Origin: Microbacterium murale
GTDB lineage: Bacteria; Actinomycetota; Actinomycetes; Actinomycetales; Microbacteriaceae
Direction: 5' to 3'
Assembly: GCF_014635185.1 (NCBI RefSeq)
Contig: NZ_BMCM01000001.1
Location: 186,001 to 250,000 of the forward strand
Length of the DNA: 64,000 nucleotides
Shown here in pieces: positions 34,869 through 43,269 of the stretch; within the stretch, counting starts at the first letter, position 1; each line of letters starts with the position of its first letter. Below the pieces are notes generated by a model. The model ran no database searches and was not told the DNA's origin. It worked only from the letters and a program-made list of their open reading frames with translations. A program made the position numbers and the translations under genes.

Positions 34869-36446
34869 TCACTGTGCGAGCCAGGCGGTGTCGAGACCGG
34901 AACGCGAGTAGAACACGTCGTTCTCGTAGCCCTGCAGTTTGGTGCTGTCCCACACTTCGAAGTACACCGGCACCGCGGCGGGCACGAACTCGAGCACCTG
35001 CTCGGCGGCTTCCGTCGCGAACTGATCGACGAGGTCGGCGTACTCCTCCGGCGTCGCGGCCGCCTTCGCCTGGATCAGCAGCTCGCGCGCCTTCTCGGCG
35101 TCGGGATTGCCGTCCCAGTGGTTGTACACGCCGCCGGGCAGCAGTACCGGCTCCATGTAGAACACCGCAGATGCGCGGGGACTGCCCGGAATGGCCACGA
35201 GGTCGGTCCATGTCTCGCCCGAGGTGAATATCGGCGCGATCTCCGACAGCGGGGTCGATTCGAGCTTCAGCGTGATGCCGGCCTCAGCGAGCTGCTGCTG
35301 CATCATCTCGTAGACCGGATGGTGTGCCGCGGCGACATCACCCATGTAGCTCAGTGTGATCTCGGGGTTCGGCTGACCGGCCTCTTCCAGCAACTTCTTC
35401 GCCTCATCGACGTCGCGCTGGTAGTACGGCAGGTCGGCAGCGTCCGGAGCACCGGGGTCGCCGGCCGGCGGCACGAATGAGACGCCGGCGTTGCCGAGCA
35501 TCGCGGTGTCGACCAGTGCGTCACGGTCGAGGGCGAGTGAGAAGGCGCGCCGCACGTTGACGTCGGCGAGCGGGCCGGCCTCAGGGTTGATGTAGATCGC
35601 GAGGTTCTGCCGGAACGCGGCATCTCCGAGCGTGAAGCCGGCGGACTCGGCCTGCTGAGCGAGGCTTCCGTCGATGAACGACGCGGCCTGGACACTCCCC
35701 TGCTGCACCGCGGCGAGAAGCGTGTTCTCATCCGGGTAGAACTCGAAGACGATCTTGTCCAGGTACGACTCCTCGCCCCAGTAGTTCTCGTTCTTCTCCA
35801 GCGTGATCGACACGCCCTGCTTCCACTCGGTCACCTGGTAGGCGCCGGTGCCGACGCTGAGGGTCTGTCGCTCCTCCTCGGTGGCACCGCCGTACGCCTC
35901 CTCACCGACGATGAAGAACGTCTGACGCGCGGACACCGCGTCGAGGAAGGTCCCGTCCGGCTGGCTGAAGTGGAAGGTGACCTCGTGGTCGCCGGTCGCC
36001 TCCACGCTCTCCATGCTGCTGAGATACGTGGCGTTGGATCCGCCGTCCTTGCGTGTCTCGAAGGAGTAGACCACGTCGCCGGCGTCGAATGCAGTGCCGT
36101 CGGCGAACGTCACGTCATCGCGGAGCTGGAAGACCCAGGTCAGCTCATCGGTCTGCTCCCACTCGGTGGCGAGTGCAGGCTGAATGGTTCCATCATCATC
36201 GCGGGTGAGGAGGGTGTCGTAGGCGATCGAGTCGATGACCTCGGCTGCGATCGCCGACGCGACCATCGGGTCGATGCCGCCGGCGGATGGTTCTGCGGGG
36301 ACACCCCAGGTGAGGGTGCCTCCGGCAACGGGGTCGCCTACCGGTTCTGCAGGGCCGGCAGCGTCGCCGGTCCCGGAGGTGCAGCCGGTGAGTACCAGGA
36401 CGGCCACGGCGGCGGTCGCCACTCCCGTCAGGAATCTCTTGTTCAT
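34869..36446 (-). CDS. ABC transporter substrate-binding lipoprotein, family 5, second importer
   Basis: A 525-residue family 5 binding lipoprotein with lipobox VLTGC and lipidation at C22. The mature start is followed by PVAGGTLTWGVPAEPSAGG. The family region LTWVFQLRDDVTFADGTAFD is present. It overlaps OppC by 4 nt (ATGA), an unusual place for the binding protein, between permeases and ATPases. Its closest relative in the window is the orphan at 40661: they share long matching stretches such as GVDPMVA / GIDPMVA, then AYETLLTRD / AYDTLLTRD and EEERQT. Confidence 0.9.
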   Translation of the reverse strand: MNKRFLTGVATAAVAVLVLTGCTSGTGDAAGPAEPVGDPVAGGTLTWGVPAEPSAGGIDPMVASAIAAEVIDSIAYDTLLTRDDDGTIQPALATEWEQTDELTWVFQLRDDVTFADGTAFDAGDVVYSFETRKDGGSNATYLSSMESVEATGDHEVTFHFSQPDGTFLDAVSARQTFFIVGEEAYGGATEEERQTLSVGTGAYQVTEWKQGVSITLEKNENYWGEESYLDKIVFEFYPDENTLLAAVQQGSVQAASFIDGSLAQQAESAGFTLGDAAFRQNLAIYINPEAGPLADVNVRRAFSLALDRDALVDTAMLGNAGVSFVPPAGDPGAPDAADLPYYQRDVDEAKKLLEEAGQPNPEITLSYMGDVAAAHHPVYEMMQQQLAEAGITLKLESTPLSEIAPIFTSGETWTDLVAIPGSPRASAVFYMEPVLLPGGVYNHWDGNPDAEKARELLIQAKAAATPEEYADLVDQFATEAAEQVLEFVPAAVPVYFEVWDSTKLQGYENDVFYSRSGLDTAWLAQ

Positions 36447-37426
36447 TGCTGACTCTCTTCTGTGTCGGTGTTTCGGGTATGTGCTGCTTCTTCGGGTGCT
36501 TCGGTGTTACGGGTGGAAGTCGCTTTCGTGCCGCGGCGCTTCTTCACGCCGGTGAGGGAGAACGCCGGCTCACGGCGAGGGGCGAGCCAGTCCTGCAGGC
36601 CGTCGGCGAGCAGGTTCCACGCGGCGGAGAGAAGGATGATCACCAGCGACGGCAGGATGATGAGCAGCGGCTGCAGCTGCATGAAGCGGGTGAACTCGCT
36701 GATCATCCGGCCCGCCGACGGCTCGGGGGCCTGAACGCCCTGACCGAGGTAGCTCAATGCCGCCTCGATGAGCACGATCTGCGAGGCGACGGAGGCGAAC
36801 TGCACGAACAGCGGTGTGAGCACGTTCGGGAGGAGGTGCTCGACGACGACGCGCGAGCCGCGGACGCCGCTGAGCTTCGCGGCCAGGACGAAGTCGCGTT
36901 CGCGCATCGCGATGACCGGCGCCCGCATGACCCGGGCGAAGCCAGGGGCGAACACGAGGCCGAGCGCGAAGATCAGCGGTATCGGACCGTTGCCGATGAT
37001 GACGCCGACGACGAGTGCGACGAGGATGGCCGGCAACGCCAGCACGGCATCGACGATGCGCATGATGACGGCATCCACCCACCCGCCGATGTAGCCGGCG
37101 ATGAGACCGAACGTCGTGCCGACGACAGCGCCGAGAAGCGCGCCCGCCCCGGAGATGATCAGGCTGGTGCGCGCCGCGAGCGCGAGCCGGGTGAACGTGT
37201 CCCGGCCGAGGTTGTCGGTGCCGAGGAGGTTCGATCCGCTCGGTCCTGACAGCGGCGTGCCCGCCGTGGCGAGTGGATCATAGGGCGGCCAGAAGGTCAT
37301 CCATCCGGCGAGGATGAGGATGAAGGCGAGGATGCCGGCTCCGCTCCAGAATGCGGGGCCGAACTTCGGACGGCGACGGCGGGTGCCTGCGCCCTTGATC
37401 ATGGCGATCTCGCGGGTGACAGTCAT
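36443..37426 (-). CDS. Opp-type ABC transporter permease (OppC-like), second importer
   Basis: A 327-residue inner-membrane permease. An N-terminal helix at about residues 27-47 is followed by LLGTDNLGRDTFTRL, the family's periplasmic motif, then several helices with VDAVLALPAILVALVVG and the coupling loop AAKLSGVRGSRVVVEHLLPN. The hydrophilic C-tail of about 30 residues (rich in Thr, Glu, Arg) is longer than usual. ATG 37426 overlaps the OppB stop by 4 nt; the longer ATG-less extension upstream is an off-frame artefact over OppB. Confidence 0.9.
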   Translation of the reverse strand: MTVTREIAMIKGAGTRRRRPKFGPAFWSGAGILAFILILAGWMTFWPPYDPLATAGTPLSGPSGSNLLGTDNLGRDTFTRLALAARTSLIISGAGALLGAVVGTTFGLIAGYIGGWVDAVIMRIVDAVLALPAILVALVVGVIIGNGPIPLIFALGLVFAPGFARVMRAPVIAMRERDFVLAAKLSGVRGSRVVVEHLLPNVLTPLFVQFASVASQIVLIEAALSYLGQGVQAPEPSAGRMISEFTRFMQLQPLLIILPSLVIILLSAAWNLLADGLQDWLAPRREPAFSLTGVKKRRGTKATSTRNTEAPEEAAHTRNTDTEESQQ

Positions 37427-38370
37427 GTGTGAACCCTCACTCGTGGGTCGATCAGCGGGTAGATCAGATCGACGATGAAATTGATGAGGACGTAGACCGC
37501 GCCGATCAGCAGCACGGTGGCCTGGATGATCGGGTAGTCGGAGGATCGGATGCCGCTGAGCAGCAGCGACCCGATGCCGGGGATGGCGAACACGGCCTCG
37601 ATCACGACGGTGCCGCCGACGAGCGCAGCGAGCTCGATCCCGATCACGGTGGTAACCGGGATCAGTGCGTTGCGCAGGGCGTGACGGCCGACGAGTCGAC
37701 CGGGTGAGGCGCCCTTCGCGCGAGCAGTGCGGACGAAGTCCTGGCCCAGGGTATCCAGCAGGGTCCCTCGTGTGTAGCGGGCGATGATCGCCGCGAGCAC
37801 CAGACCGATGAGCAGAGCGGGAAGCACCAGGACTCCGAGAGCGCGCAGCGGATCGTTCGCCGCCCCGGCGAACCCCACCAGAGGCAGCTTCAGGGTCAAT
37901 GAGTTGATGAGGATCAGGACCGTTCCGAGTACGAACGGCGGAGTGGCCAGCAGCACGAACGACGCACCGCGCACGACGTTGTCGCTGGGCTTGCGCCACC
38001 GGGTCGCGGCGAGGACACCGGCCGGAATGCCCATGGCGACGCCGAAGATGGTGGCGAGCACAGCGAGCATGAGACTGATCGGGAGTCGTGCAGCGATGAG
38101 GCTGGATACCGAGCCGGGGATGGTGATGGCCGCGCCGAAGTCGCCGCGCAGCACGCCGAACAGCCAGACGAAGTACTGCGTGAACCACGGCTGGTCGAGG
38201 CCGAGTTTGGTGCGCAGCGCATCCAGGGCCGCCGGGTCAGGGTTCGCAGGATCGGCGAAGGCCGCGAGCGGATCTCCGGGGATGATCCGCACCATCGAGA
38301 ACACGAGGATCGAGAGCACGAAGAGGACGAAGAGCGAGGAGAGGATCCGCGTGATGACGTAGCGAACCAT
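37423..38370 (-). CDS. Opp-type ABC transporter permease (OppB-like), second importer
   Basis: A 315-residue permease with the short basic N-terminus MVRYVITRILSSLF, a first helix, and the MVRIIPGDPLAAF motif of OppB/DppB. The coupling loop is TARAKGASPGRLVGRHALRN and the C-terminal IDLIYPLIDPRVR-like end is typical. Its ATG follows directly after the stop of a 32-codon small ORF (TGA-ATG), with no other good ribosome site, so translation may be coupled to that small ORF. It is the first importer gene of the operon. Confidence 0.9.
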   Translation of the reverse strand: MVRYVITRILSSLFVLFVLSILVFSMVRIIPGDPLAAFADPANPDPAALDALRTKLGLDQPWFTQYFVWLFGVLRGDFGAAITIPGSVSSLIAARLPISLMLAVLATIFGVAMGIPAGVLAATRWRKPSDNVVRGASFVLLATPPFVLGTVLILINSLTLKLPLVGFAGAANDPLRALGVLVLPALLIGLVLAAIIARYTRGTLLDTLGQDFVRTARAKGASPGRLVGRHALRNALIPVTTVIGIELAALVGGTVVIEAVFAIPGIGSLLLSGIRSSDYPIIQATVLLIGAVYVLINFIVDLIYPLIDPRVRVHT

Positions 38371-38469
38371 TCAGCAGCTCATCTCTGTCTTCGGTGACAT
38401 AGCGGTCACGGTACTGGCATCGTCGTCAGCGGATAACGTCAGGTCGGCCCAGGCAATCGGGTACATCAT
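38371..38469 (-). CDS. Candidate small ORF of 32 codons before OppB
   Basis: Between the flavin oxidase and OppB lies an ATG-ATG start at 38469 with a strong ribosome site GGAGG (38478-38482, 8-nt spacing). The frame encodes 32 residues, starting MMYPIAWADLTLS, passing an acidic DDDA stretch and ending PKTEMSC, and stops immediately before the OppB ATG. It could be a leader that couples or tunes OppB translation, a small membrane-associated protein, or a peptide product. No homologue is known to me. The strong start signal and exact junction make translation plausible, but the length alone is not proof. Confidence 0.45.
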   Translation of the reverse strand: MMYPIAWADLTLSADDDASTVTAMSPKTEMSC

Positions 38470-38516
38470 GGGTGAAACCTCCATAGGCTGGGGGTGCGGC
38501 ATCGCTCGGGTTGCGA

Positions 38517-39647
38517 TCAGCGCGAAGCGGCGGGAGCGGGCGCTGCGAACATCGAGATGTCGTCGGTGGATTCCCCGTCGAGTGCGAGCTCGGCGAGGAT
38601 GCGTCCGATGGCCGGCGTGAACTTGAACCCGTGTCCTGCGGCGAGCGCGACGATGATGTCGGGGTGCTCGTGCAGAGGACTCAGGATGAAGCGACGATCC
38701 GGGGTGAGGGCGTACTGGCATGTCACGGTGCGCATCTCGGGACCCGCATCCGGAATCAATCCGTGCACGAACTCGCCGAGCTGCGTGGTCAGCTCCGGAG
38801 ACGGCACGTACGTGCGCTCTGCCGGCGTCATCCGATTGAACGACACGTCGCGCGCCGCCTTGATCGTGGGTTCCCCGTACGTCGGGAATCCGTAGTAGCA
38901 CTCGTCGTCCTCCCAGATCCAGACCGGGAATCGGTCGCTGCCGTGCTCCTCCGGGCTCGCCGATTGAAAGTACGTGACCTGCTCCTGCATGACATCCAGC
39001 GGGATGGCCGCGCCGAGCGGCTCGAGGAGCGCATTGGTCCAGGCATCCGCCGCGACGACGACCTTGCCGGCCCTGATATCGCCGCCCGCGGTGCGAACGA
39101 TCACCCCATCGCCGTCCGGAATCAGCGCCTCGACCTGTGTGCGGTCACGGATGTCGGCGCCGTGCACGCGCGCCCGCATCTGCAGTGTGGCAACGGTGCG
39201 CGCCGCGTGGGCGATTCCGGTGTCGGCGGTGTAGACGGTCTCGACGCCTTCCGGCACCCGGAACTGCGGCCAGCGCTCCTGGACCTCTGAAGGACTGAGC
39301 AGTTCGTGCGGCACATCGCACTCCTCGAGCGCCGAGGTGAAGTCGGATGCCGAGTAGGGCCCCGCGATGGGAAGGAAGATCACTCCACCGGTGATGGTCA
39401 GCAGCCGCTCGCCGGATTCCGCTTCGAGATCGGCCCAGTCCCGGTAGGCGGACTGCGCCAGACGGACGTACTGGGTTGCGCCGTATGAGGTCCGCACGAT
39501 GCGCGAGGTGTCGTGCGATGCTCCGCGCACGTGCCCGAGTTCATACTGCTCGAAGGCGACGACCTTCGCCCCGCGACGGGCGAGCTGATACGCGGCGGCG
39601 CTGCCGAGCGCTCCCATTCCGACGACTGCGACCTCGAATGACTCCAT
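38517..39647 (-). CDS. MSOX/MTOX-type FAD oxidase (sarcosine or N-methyl-amino-acid oxidase)
   Basis: A 376-residue DAO-superfamily flavoenzyme. The N-terminal FAD loop is VAVVGMGALGSAAAYQLARRG, followed by FEQYELGHVRGASHDTSRIVR, characteristic of monomeric sarcosine oxidase and N-methyltryptophan oxidase. C310 in TVTCQYALTPDRRF lies where those enzymes bind FAD covalently, and AAGHGFKFTPAIG is the conserved C-terminal motif. The reaction would be oxidative demethylation or deamination of a secondary amino acid, giving hydrogen peroxide. Pipecolate or other imino acids are alternatives. It lies upstream of the importer genes on the same strand and is preceded by a GntR gene. Confidence 0.88.
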   Translation of the reverse strand: MESFEVAVVGMGALGSAAAYQLARRGAKVVAFEQYELGHVRGASHDTSRIVRTSYGATQYVRLAQSAYRDWADLEAESGERLLTITGGVIFLPIAGPYSASDFTSALEECDVPHELLSPSEVQERWPQFRVPEGVETVYTADTGIAHAARTVATLQMRARVHGADIRDRTQVEALIPDGDGVIVRTAGGDIRAGKVVVAADAWTNALLEPLGAAIPLDVMQEQVTYFQSASPEEHGSDRFPVWIWEDDECYYGFPTYGEPTIKAARDVSFNRMTPAERTYVPSPELTTQLGEFVHGLIPDAGPEMRTVTCQYALTPDRRFILSPLHEHPDIIVALAAGHGFKFTPAIGRILAELALDGESTDDISMFAAPAPAASR

Positions 39648-39793
39648 GACGCTTCACTGCTCCTTCTGCGGGTGGGATTCACGCAAGTGTGAGGGAGTGC
39701 GCGGGCCCTCGTATATGGATCGAAGCTCCATGTTGATCGGGTCAGGATGTGTGGGATGCACGGCGAACGCTCGCTCGTCACACGAGAAGGTCC

Positions 39794-39809
39794 GTCCCGT
39801 TTCAGGGAC
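39794..39809 (-). terminator. Weak hairpin downstream of the GntR gene
   Basis: GTCCC-GTTTCA-GGGAC, a 5-bp stem with 6-nt loop, lies 33 nt beyond the GntR stop in the 194-nt gap 39648-39841. The same gap must also hold the promoter of the oxidase-importer operon. A TGGA-N7-TCCA repeat occurs near 39720 and may be an operator. Both are weak signals. Confidence 0.25.
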
Positions 39810-39841
39810 GTTTCCGATCGCGCCTATCTCGGCTGCGAGGC

Positions 39842-40552
39842 TCAGACGGGTGCCGACGCTGATGCCAGCAGATCGTCCGGCCACCCGTCCGGGAGGGGCT
39901 CCCCTGTGCGGTCTCCGACCTGGCGCATCAGCAGCCGTGCAGTCTGAAGAAGATGACGGTTCATCTCATCGCCTGCTGTGCGCGGATCGCCCGCGAGCAC
40001 AGCATCCACGATGGGCAGATGCTCTTCATGCACGTCCAGGAGGCTGCGCGAACGGTCGAACGTGGATGCGTCCATCACGAGAGTCAGCTCGCGCAGGGCG
40101 CGCACATGCGCGGTGAGTCGGTCATTGCCCATGGCGTCGAGGATGCGCTCATGCATCATGATGTCCCGTTCGACGAAGGCGGCCACATCGTCCTTCTGCG
40201 CCGCATCGCGCATGACCTCGAGATCTTCCTCGAGCAGTCGCGCTCGTTCTGGAGTGCAGTGCGCTGCCGCGAACCTGGTGGCGGGGACCTCGAGCAGCAG
40301 TCGCAGTTCGAAGATGCGCCGGATGTCGTCCACACCGATTCCTCGAACGCGAACGCCCCTGTTGCGTTCCACCGTCACCAGGCCTGCTTCTGCCAACCGC
40401 AGCACGGCGTCGCGCGTCGGTGTCCTTGAGACGTCGAAGCGCTCGGCGAGCGCGTAGATCGAATGGAGGCTGCCCTCGGCCAGCGCACCGGAGACGATCT
40501 CCATGCGCAGACGCTCGAACAGACGATCCGAGATCGTCGCACGCTCGTGCAT
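39842..40552 (-). CDS. GntR family transcriptional regulator (FCD type)
   Basis: A 236-residue FadR-like regulator. Residues about 8-75 form the winged helix-turn-helix: LFERLRMEIVSGALAEG, then ALAERFDVSRTPTRDAVLRL and GLVTVERNRGVRV. Residues about 80-215 form the helical FCD effector domain with FELRLLLEVPATRFAA, ERDIMMHERILDAMGND and the late EEHLPIVDAVLAGD histidine motif; these residues bind a metal and a small acid in relatives. ATG 40552 has GGAGG at ideal spacing; the longer frame is rejected. It probably regulates the oxidase and importer operon just downstream. Confidence 0.87.
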   Translation of the reverse strand: MHERATISDRLFERLRMEIVSGALAEGSLHSIYALAERFDVSRTPTRDAVLRLAEAGLVTVERNRGVRVRGIGVDDIRRIFELRLLLEVPATRFAAAHCTPERARLLEEDLEVMRDAAQKDDVAAFVERDIMMHERILDAMGNDRLTAHVRALRELTLVMDASTFDRSRSLLDVHEEHLPIVDAVLAGDPRTAGDEMNRHLLQTARLLMRQVGDRTGEPLPDGWPDDLLASASAPV

Positions 40553-40612
40553 CGCCGCCTCCTGCTGCCGCCACACGCGGCAGTCGACTCTACCCGCTCG
40601 ACAGCACGCGGT

Positions 40613-40649
40613 GCATCTGCAGGCGCCACGCCGGGCGCGCTGCAGATGC
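40613..40649 (-). terminator. Strong hairpin after the orphan binding-protein gene
   Basis: GCATCTGCAG (40613-40622) and CTGCAGATGC (40640-40649) are perfect 10-bp arms, extended inward by GCGC pairs, with a short GC-rich loop. On the minus strand it begins 11 nt after the binding-protein stop and lies 60 nt before the GntR start. There is no U-run. It should end or reduce transcription between the two genes, separating the amidohydrolase-binding-protein operon from GntR. Confidence 0.65.
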
Positions 40650-40660
40650 CCCACCGTCGA

Positions 40661-42250
40661 TCAGTGCGTGACCCAGGCGTTCTTCAGGTTGTAGCGCGAT
40701 CCATACGGATCGGTGGCGTACCCGTGGAACGTGTCGGCGTTCCACATCTCGAACTTCTGCGGGACCGCCATCGGGATGAGGATGAGGCCCTGGTCGGCGA
40801 CCTCGGTCGTCAGCTGTTCGATGAGGTCTGCCTTCTCGTCGGCGTCGGATGTGGCCTTCGCCTCGGCCAGCAGGGCCTTGGCGGCATCTGCATCGGCGTT
40901 GCCGTCCCAATGGTTCATGGCTCCGGATTCCGACAGGAACGGGTCGAAGTAGAACGTCGGGTCGGCACGGTAGCTCCACGGCAGCGACACGAGATCGGTG
41001 AAGGTCTCACCGGCCGTGAAGATCGGCGAGAGCTCTGATGCCGGCGTCGCCTTCAGATCGAGCGTGATACCGGCCTCGGCGAGCTGCTGCTGCATTTGCT
41101 CGTAAATGGGATGCTGCGACTGGACGGCATCCGAGAAGTACGACAGCACGATCGTCGGGTTCGGCTGCCCTGCCTCGTCGAGCAGCTTCTTCGCGGCGTC
41201 CACATCCCTGGTGTAGTTCGGGGTGTTCTCATCCACGCCTGGGGTGGCCGGGTCACCGGCGGGGACGACGAGCGACTCCTCACCGTGTCCGAGCATCGCG
41301 ACATCCACGAGATCCTGCCGGTCGAGCGCCAGTGAGACGGCCTGACGGACGCGGACGTCCGAGAGCGGACCCGACTCGGGGTTGATGAAGATCGGCAGCG
41401 TCTGAGTGAAGGCGGGATCGCCCAGCGTGAAACCGGCGGCCACCGCTTGGTCGGCGATGCTCCCGTCGCCGAACCACGCCGCATCCGCCGTGCCCTGCTG
41501 CAGAGCCGCCAGACGTGTGCTCTCATCCGCGATGATCGGCATCTCGATCGTGTCGAGGTAGGGCTTGCCCTCCTCCCAGTAGTGCTCGTTCTTGGAGAGC
41601 GTCATCGAGACGCCGTCCTCCCAGGCAGTCAGCTGGAACGGACCGGTGCCGAAGGTACGCGTCTGACGCTCCTCTTCGGTGGCGTTGCCGTAGCCCTCAC
41701 GGCCGACGATCATGAAGGTCTCGCGGTGCGCTGCGGCGTTGAGGAACGTGCCGTTGGGCTGGCTGAAGGTGAATGTCACTGTGAGGTCGTCGGTCGCGGT
41801 GACCGACTCCAGTCCGAGGAGATAGGCCTTCTTGCTCGTGGTCGCCGCCTGGTAGCTCTCAAAGGTGTAGACGACGTCGTCCGCGGTGAAGTCTGATCCA
41901 TCCGCGAACTTCACACCTTCTCGGAGCGTGAACACGTAGGTGAGCTCGTCGGGCTGGTCGTATTCGAGGGCGAGGCCCGGTTGGATCTCACCGTTCTCGT
42001 CTCTCGTGAGCAGGGTCTCGTATGCCTGGTCCATGATCGTCTGTGCGGCGAGGGCCGTGGCGACCATGGGGTCGACACCTCCGCCGAGAGGCTGGATGTC
42101 GATCGCGTAGGTGGCTGTACCTCCGGCGACCGGCTCACCGGCGTCGCCGGTTCCGTCTGGTCCGGTGGCGGATGGGCCGCTGCAGGCCGTCACCGCCAGG
42201 GTCAGCGCGGCGATGGTGCCGAGCAGGGATAAACGCAGGGAGTGTTTCAT
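40661..42250 (-). CDS. Orphan ABC substrate-binding lipoprotein, family 5
   Basis: A 529-residue family 5 binding lipoprotein with lipobox AVTAC and lipidation at C23, then a flexible Gly/Asp/Pro-rich linker. AAGGAG stands upstream of ATG 42250. It overlaps the 2-hydroxyacid dehydrogenase by 4 nt (ATGA). No permease or ATPase belongs to this transcription unit; it is closely similar along its length to the binding protein at 34869 and may deliver a second ligand to that importer. The strong hairpin follows the gene. Confidence 0.9.
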   Translation of the reverse strand: MKHSLRLSLLGTIAALTLAVTACSGPSATGPDGTGDAGEPVAGGTATYAIDIQPLGGGVDPMVATALAAQTIMDQAYETLLTRDENGEIQPGLALEYDQPDELTYVFTLREGVKFADGSDFTADDVVYTFESYQAATTSKKAYLLGLESVTATDDLTVTFTFSQPNGTFLNAAAHRETFMIVGREGYGNATEEERQTRTFGTGPFQLTAWEDGVSMTLSKNEHYWEEGKPYLDTIEMPIIADESTRLAALQQGTADAAWFGDGSIADQAVAAGFTLGDPAFTQTLPIFINPESGPLSDVRVRQAVSLALDRQDLVDVAMLGHGEESLVVPAGDPATPGVDENTPNYTRDVDAAKKLLDEAGQPNPTIVLSYFSDAVQSQHPIYEQMQQQLAEAGITLDLKATPASELSPIFTAGETFTDLVSLPWSYRADPTFYFDPFLSESGAMNHWDGNADADAAKALLAEAKATSDADEKADLIEQLTTEVADQGLILIPMAVPQKFEMWNADTFHGYATDPYGSRYNLKNAWVTH

Positions 42251-43269
42251 CGTGATGTCTCCTTCAATGCATTCTTGGTGGGAACTCCTCGACCAGGGCC
42301 GATCGAGGAGTGGTTGAGAATGATGTTCTCGGGGTCGTCGCCGCCTCCGACCCTGACGATCTGTTCGGCGACGAGGCGGTGCAGCAGCAGGCGCATCGCA
42401 TCGGTGTTGCCGCCGACGTGCGGGGTGACGAGCGCGTTCGGCAGATCCCACAGCGCATGTCCATCCGGCAACGGCTCCGGATCCGTGACGTCGAGTGCCG
42501 CGGACAGCCGTCCGGATGTCAGCTCCGCGACGAGCGCCTCGGTGTGCACGACGGGCCCGCGTCCGACGTTGACGACGATCGCGCCGTCTGCGAGCGCGGC
42601 GAGGATGCCGGCATCCACGAGACCGGCCGTCTCGGAGCTGAGCGGCACGGTGCAGATCAGGGCGTCTGCGCCCTGAACGATCTCGGCGAGCACCGAGACC
42701 GGGTGGATGACCGTGCCGTCGTGGAGGGTGCGCCCGGTGCGGGCGATGCACACGATCTCCGCCTCGAAGGGTGCGAGGCGTCTGACGACCTCGCGGCCGA
42801 TGCCGCCGTGGCCGAGGACCACGACGCGCTTGCCCCAGAGACCGGGGCTGCGGGAGTTCGCCCATGTCGCCTGCTGCGCGAACGCGGGGATGCCACGGCT
42901 CGCCGCGAGCAGCAAGGTGCAGGCGAGCTCGGCGGTCTGATGTTCCATGGCGCCGGCGGCGTTGGCGAGCACAGCGTGCGGCGGCAGGTGCGTGGCGACG
43001 CCTTCGCTGCCGAGCGAGAGCAACTGAACGAGGCGGGCGTTCGTCGCGAGCGGAAGCGATGCCGCCAGCGCGGGGATCCCGACGTAGGTGGGGTTGGGAG
43101 TGGGGCTGGTGGTGTGGAAGGGCGAGACGACGACGTCGATGTCAGCGGGGTCGGCGCCTTCCGGGGGCGAGAGGAAGTCCCAGCCGATCAGCCGAGCCGT
43201 GACGCGCCCGCCGATGAGCCGCTCGATCTCAGCGCGGTCGATGACGGGTGGCAGGGAGACGGTGATCAT
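42247..43269 (-). CDS. D-isomer-specific 2-hydroxyacid dehydrogenase
   Basis: A 340-residue NAD(P)-dependent 2-hydroxyacid dehydrogenase. The Rossmann loop is VVVLGHGGIGREVVRRL. The catalytic set is present: Arg in VVNVGRGPVVHTEAL, Glu in VTDPEPLPDG and His in LVTPHVGGNTDAM. It would interconvert a 2-keto acid and a D-2-hydroxy acid in the cytosol. ATG 43269 overlaps the amidohydrolase stop by 4 nt, and the gene's own stop overlaps the binding-protein start. The order PaiB-amidohydrolase-dehydrogenase-binding protein suggests processing of a hydroxy- or keto-acid moiety released by the amidohydrolase. Confidence 0.88.
   Translation of the reverse strand: MITVSLPPVIDRAEIERLIGGRVTARLIGWDFLSPPEGADPADIDVVVSPFHTTSPTPNPTYVGIPALAASLPLATNARLVQLLSLGSEGVATHLPPHAVLANAAGAMEHQTAELACTLLLAASRGIPAFAQQATWANSRSPGLWGKRVVVLGHGGIGREVVRRLAPFEAEIVCIARTGRTLHDGTVIHPVSVLAEIVQGADALICTVPLSSETAGLVDAGILAALADGAIVVNVGRGPVVHTEALVAELTSGRLSAALDVTDPEPLPDGHALWDLPNALVTPHVGGNTDAMRLLLHRLVAEQIVRVGGGDDPENIILNHSSIGPGRGVPTKNALKETSR

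Noticed and set aside
37427-38188. Extension of OppC to 581 residues
   Set aside because: Shadow frame over OppB; ATG 37426 overlaps the OppB stop as ATGA.
38470-38901. Longer upstream part of the open frame that ends at 38371
   Set aside because: Bases upstream of 38516 belong to the oxidase gene; only the last 32 codons have a ribosome site and free sequence.
42251-42865. N-terminal extension of the orphan binding protein to a 734-residue frame
   Set aside because: It covers the 2-hydroxyacid dehydrogenase gene off frame and would destroy the lipoprotein signal that starts at 42250.
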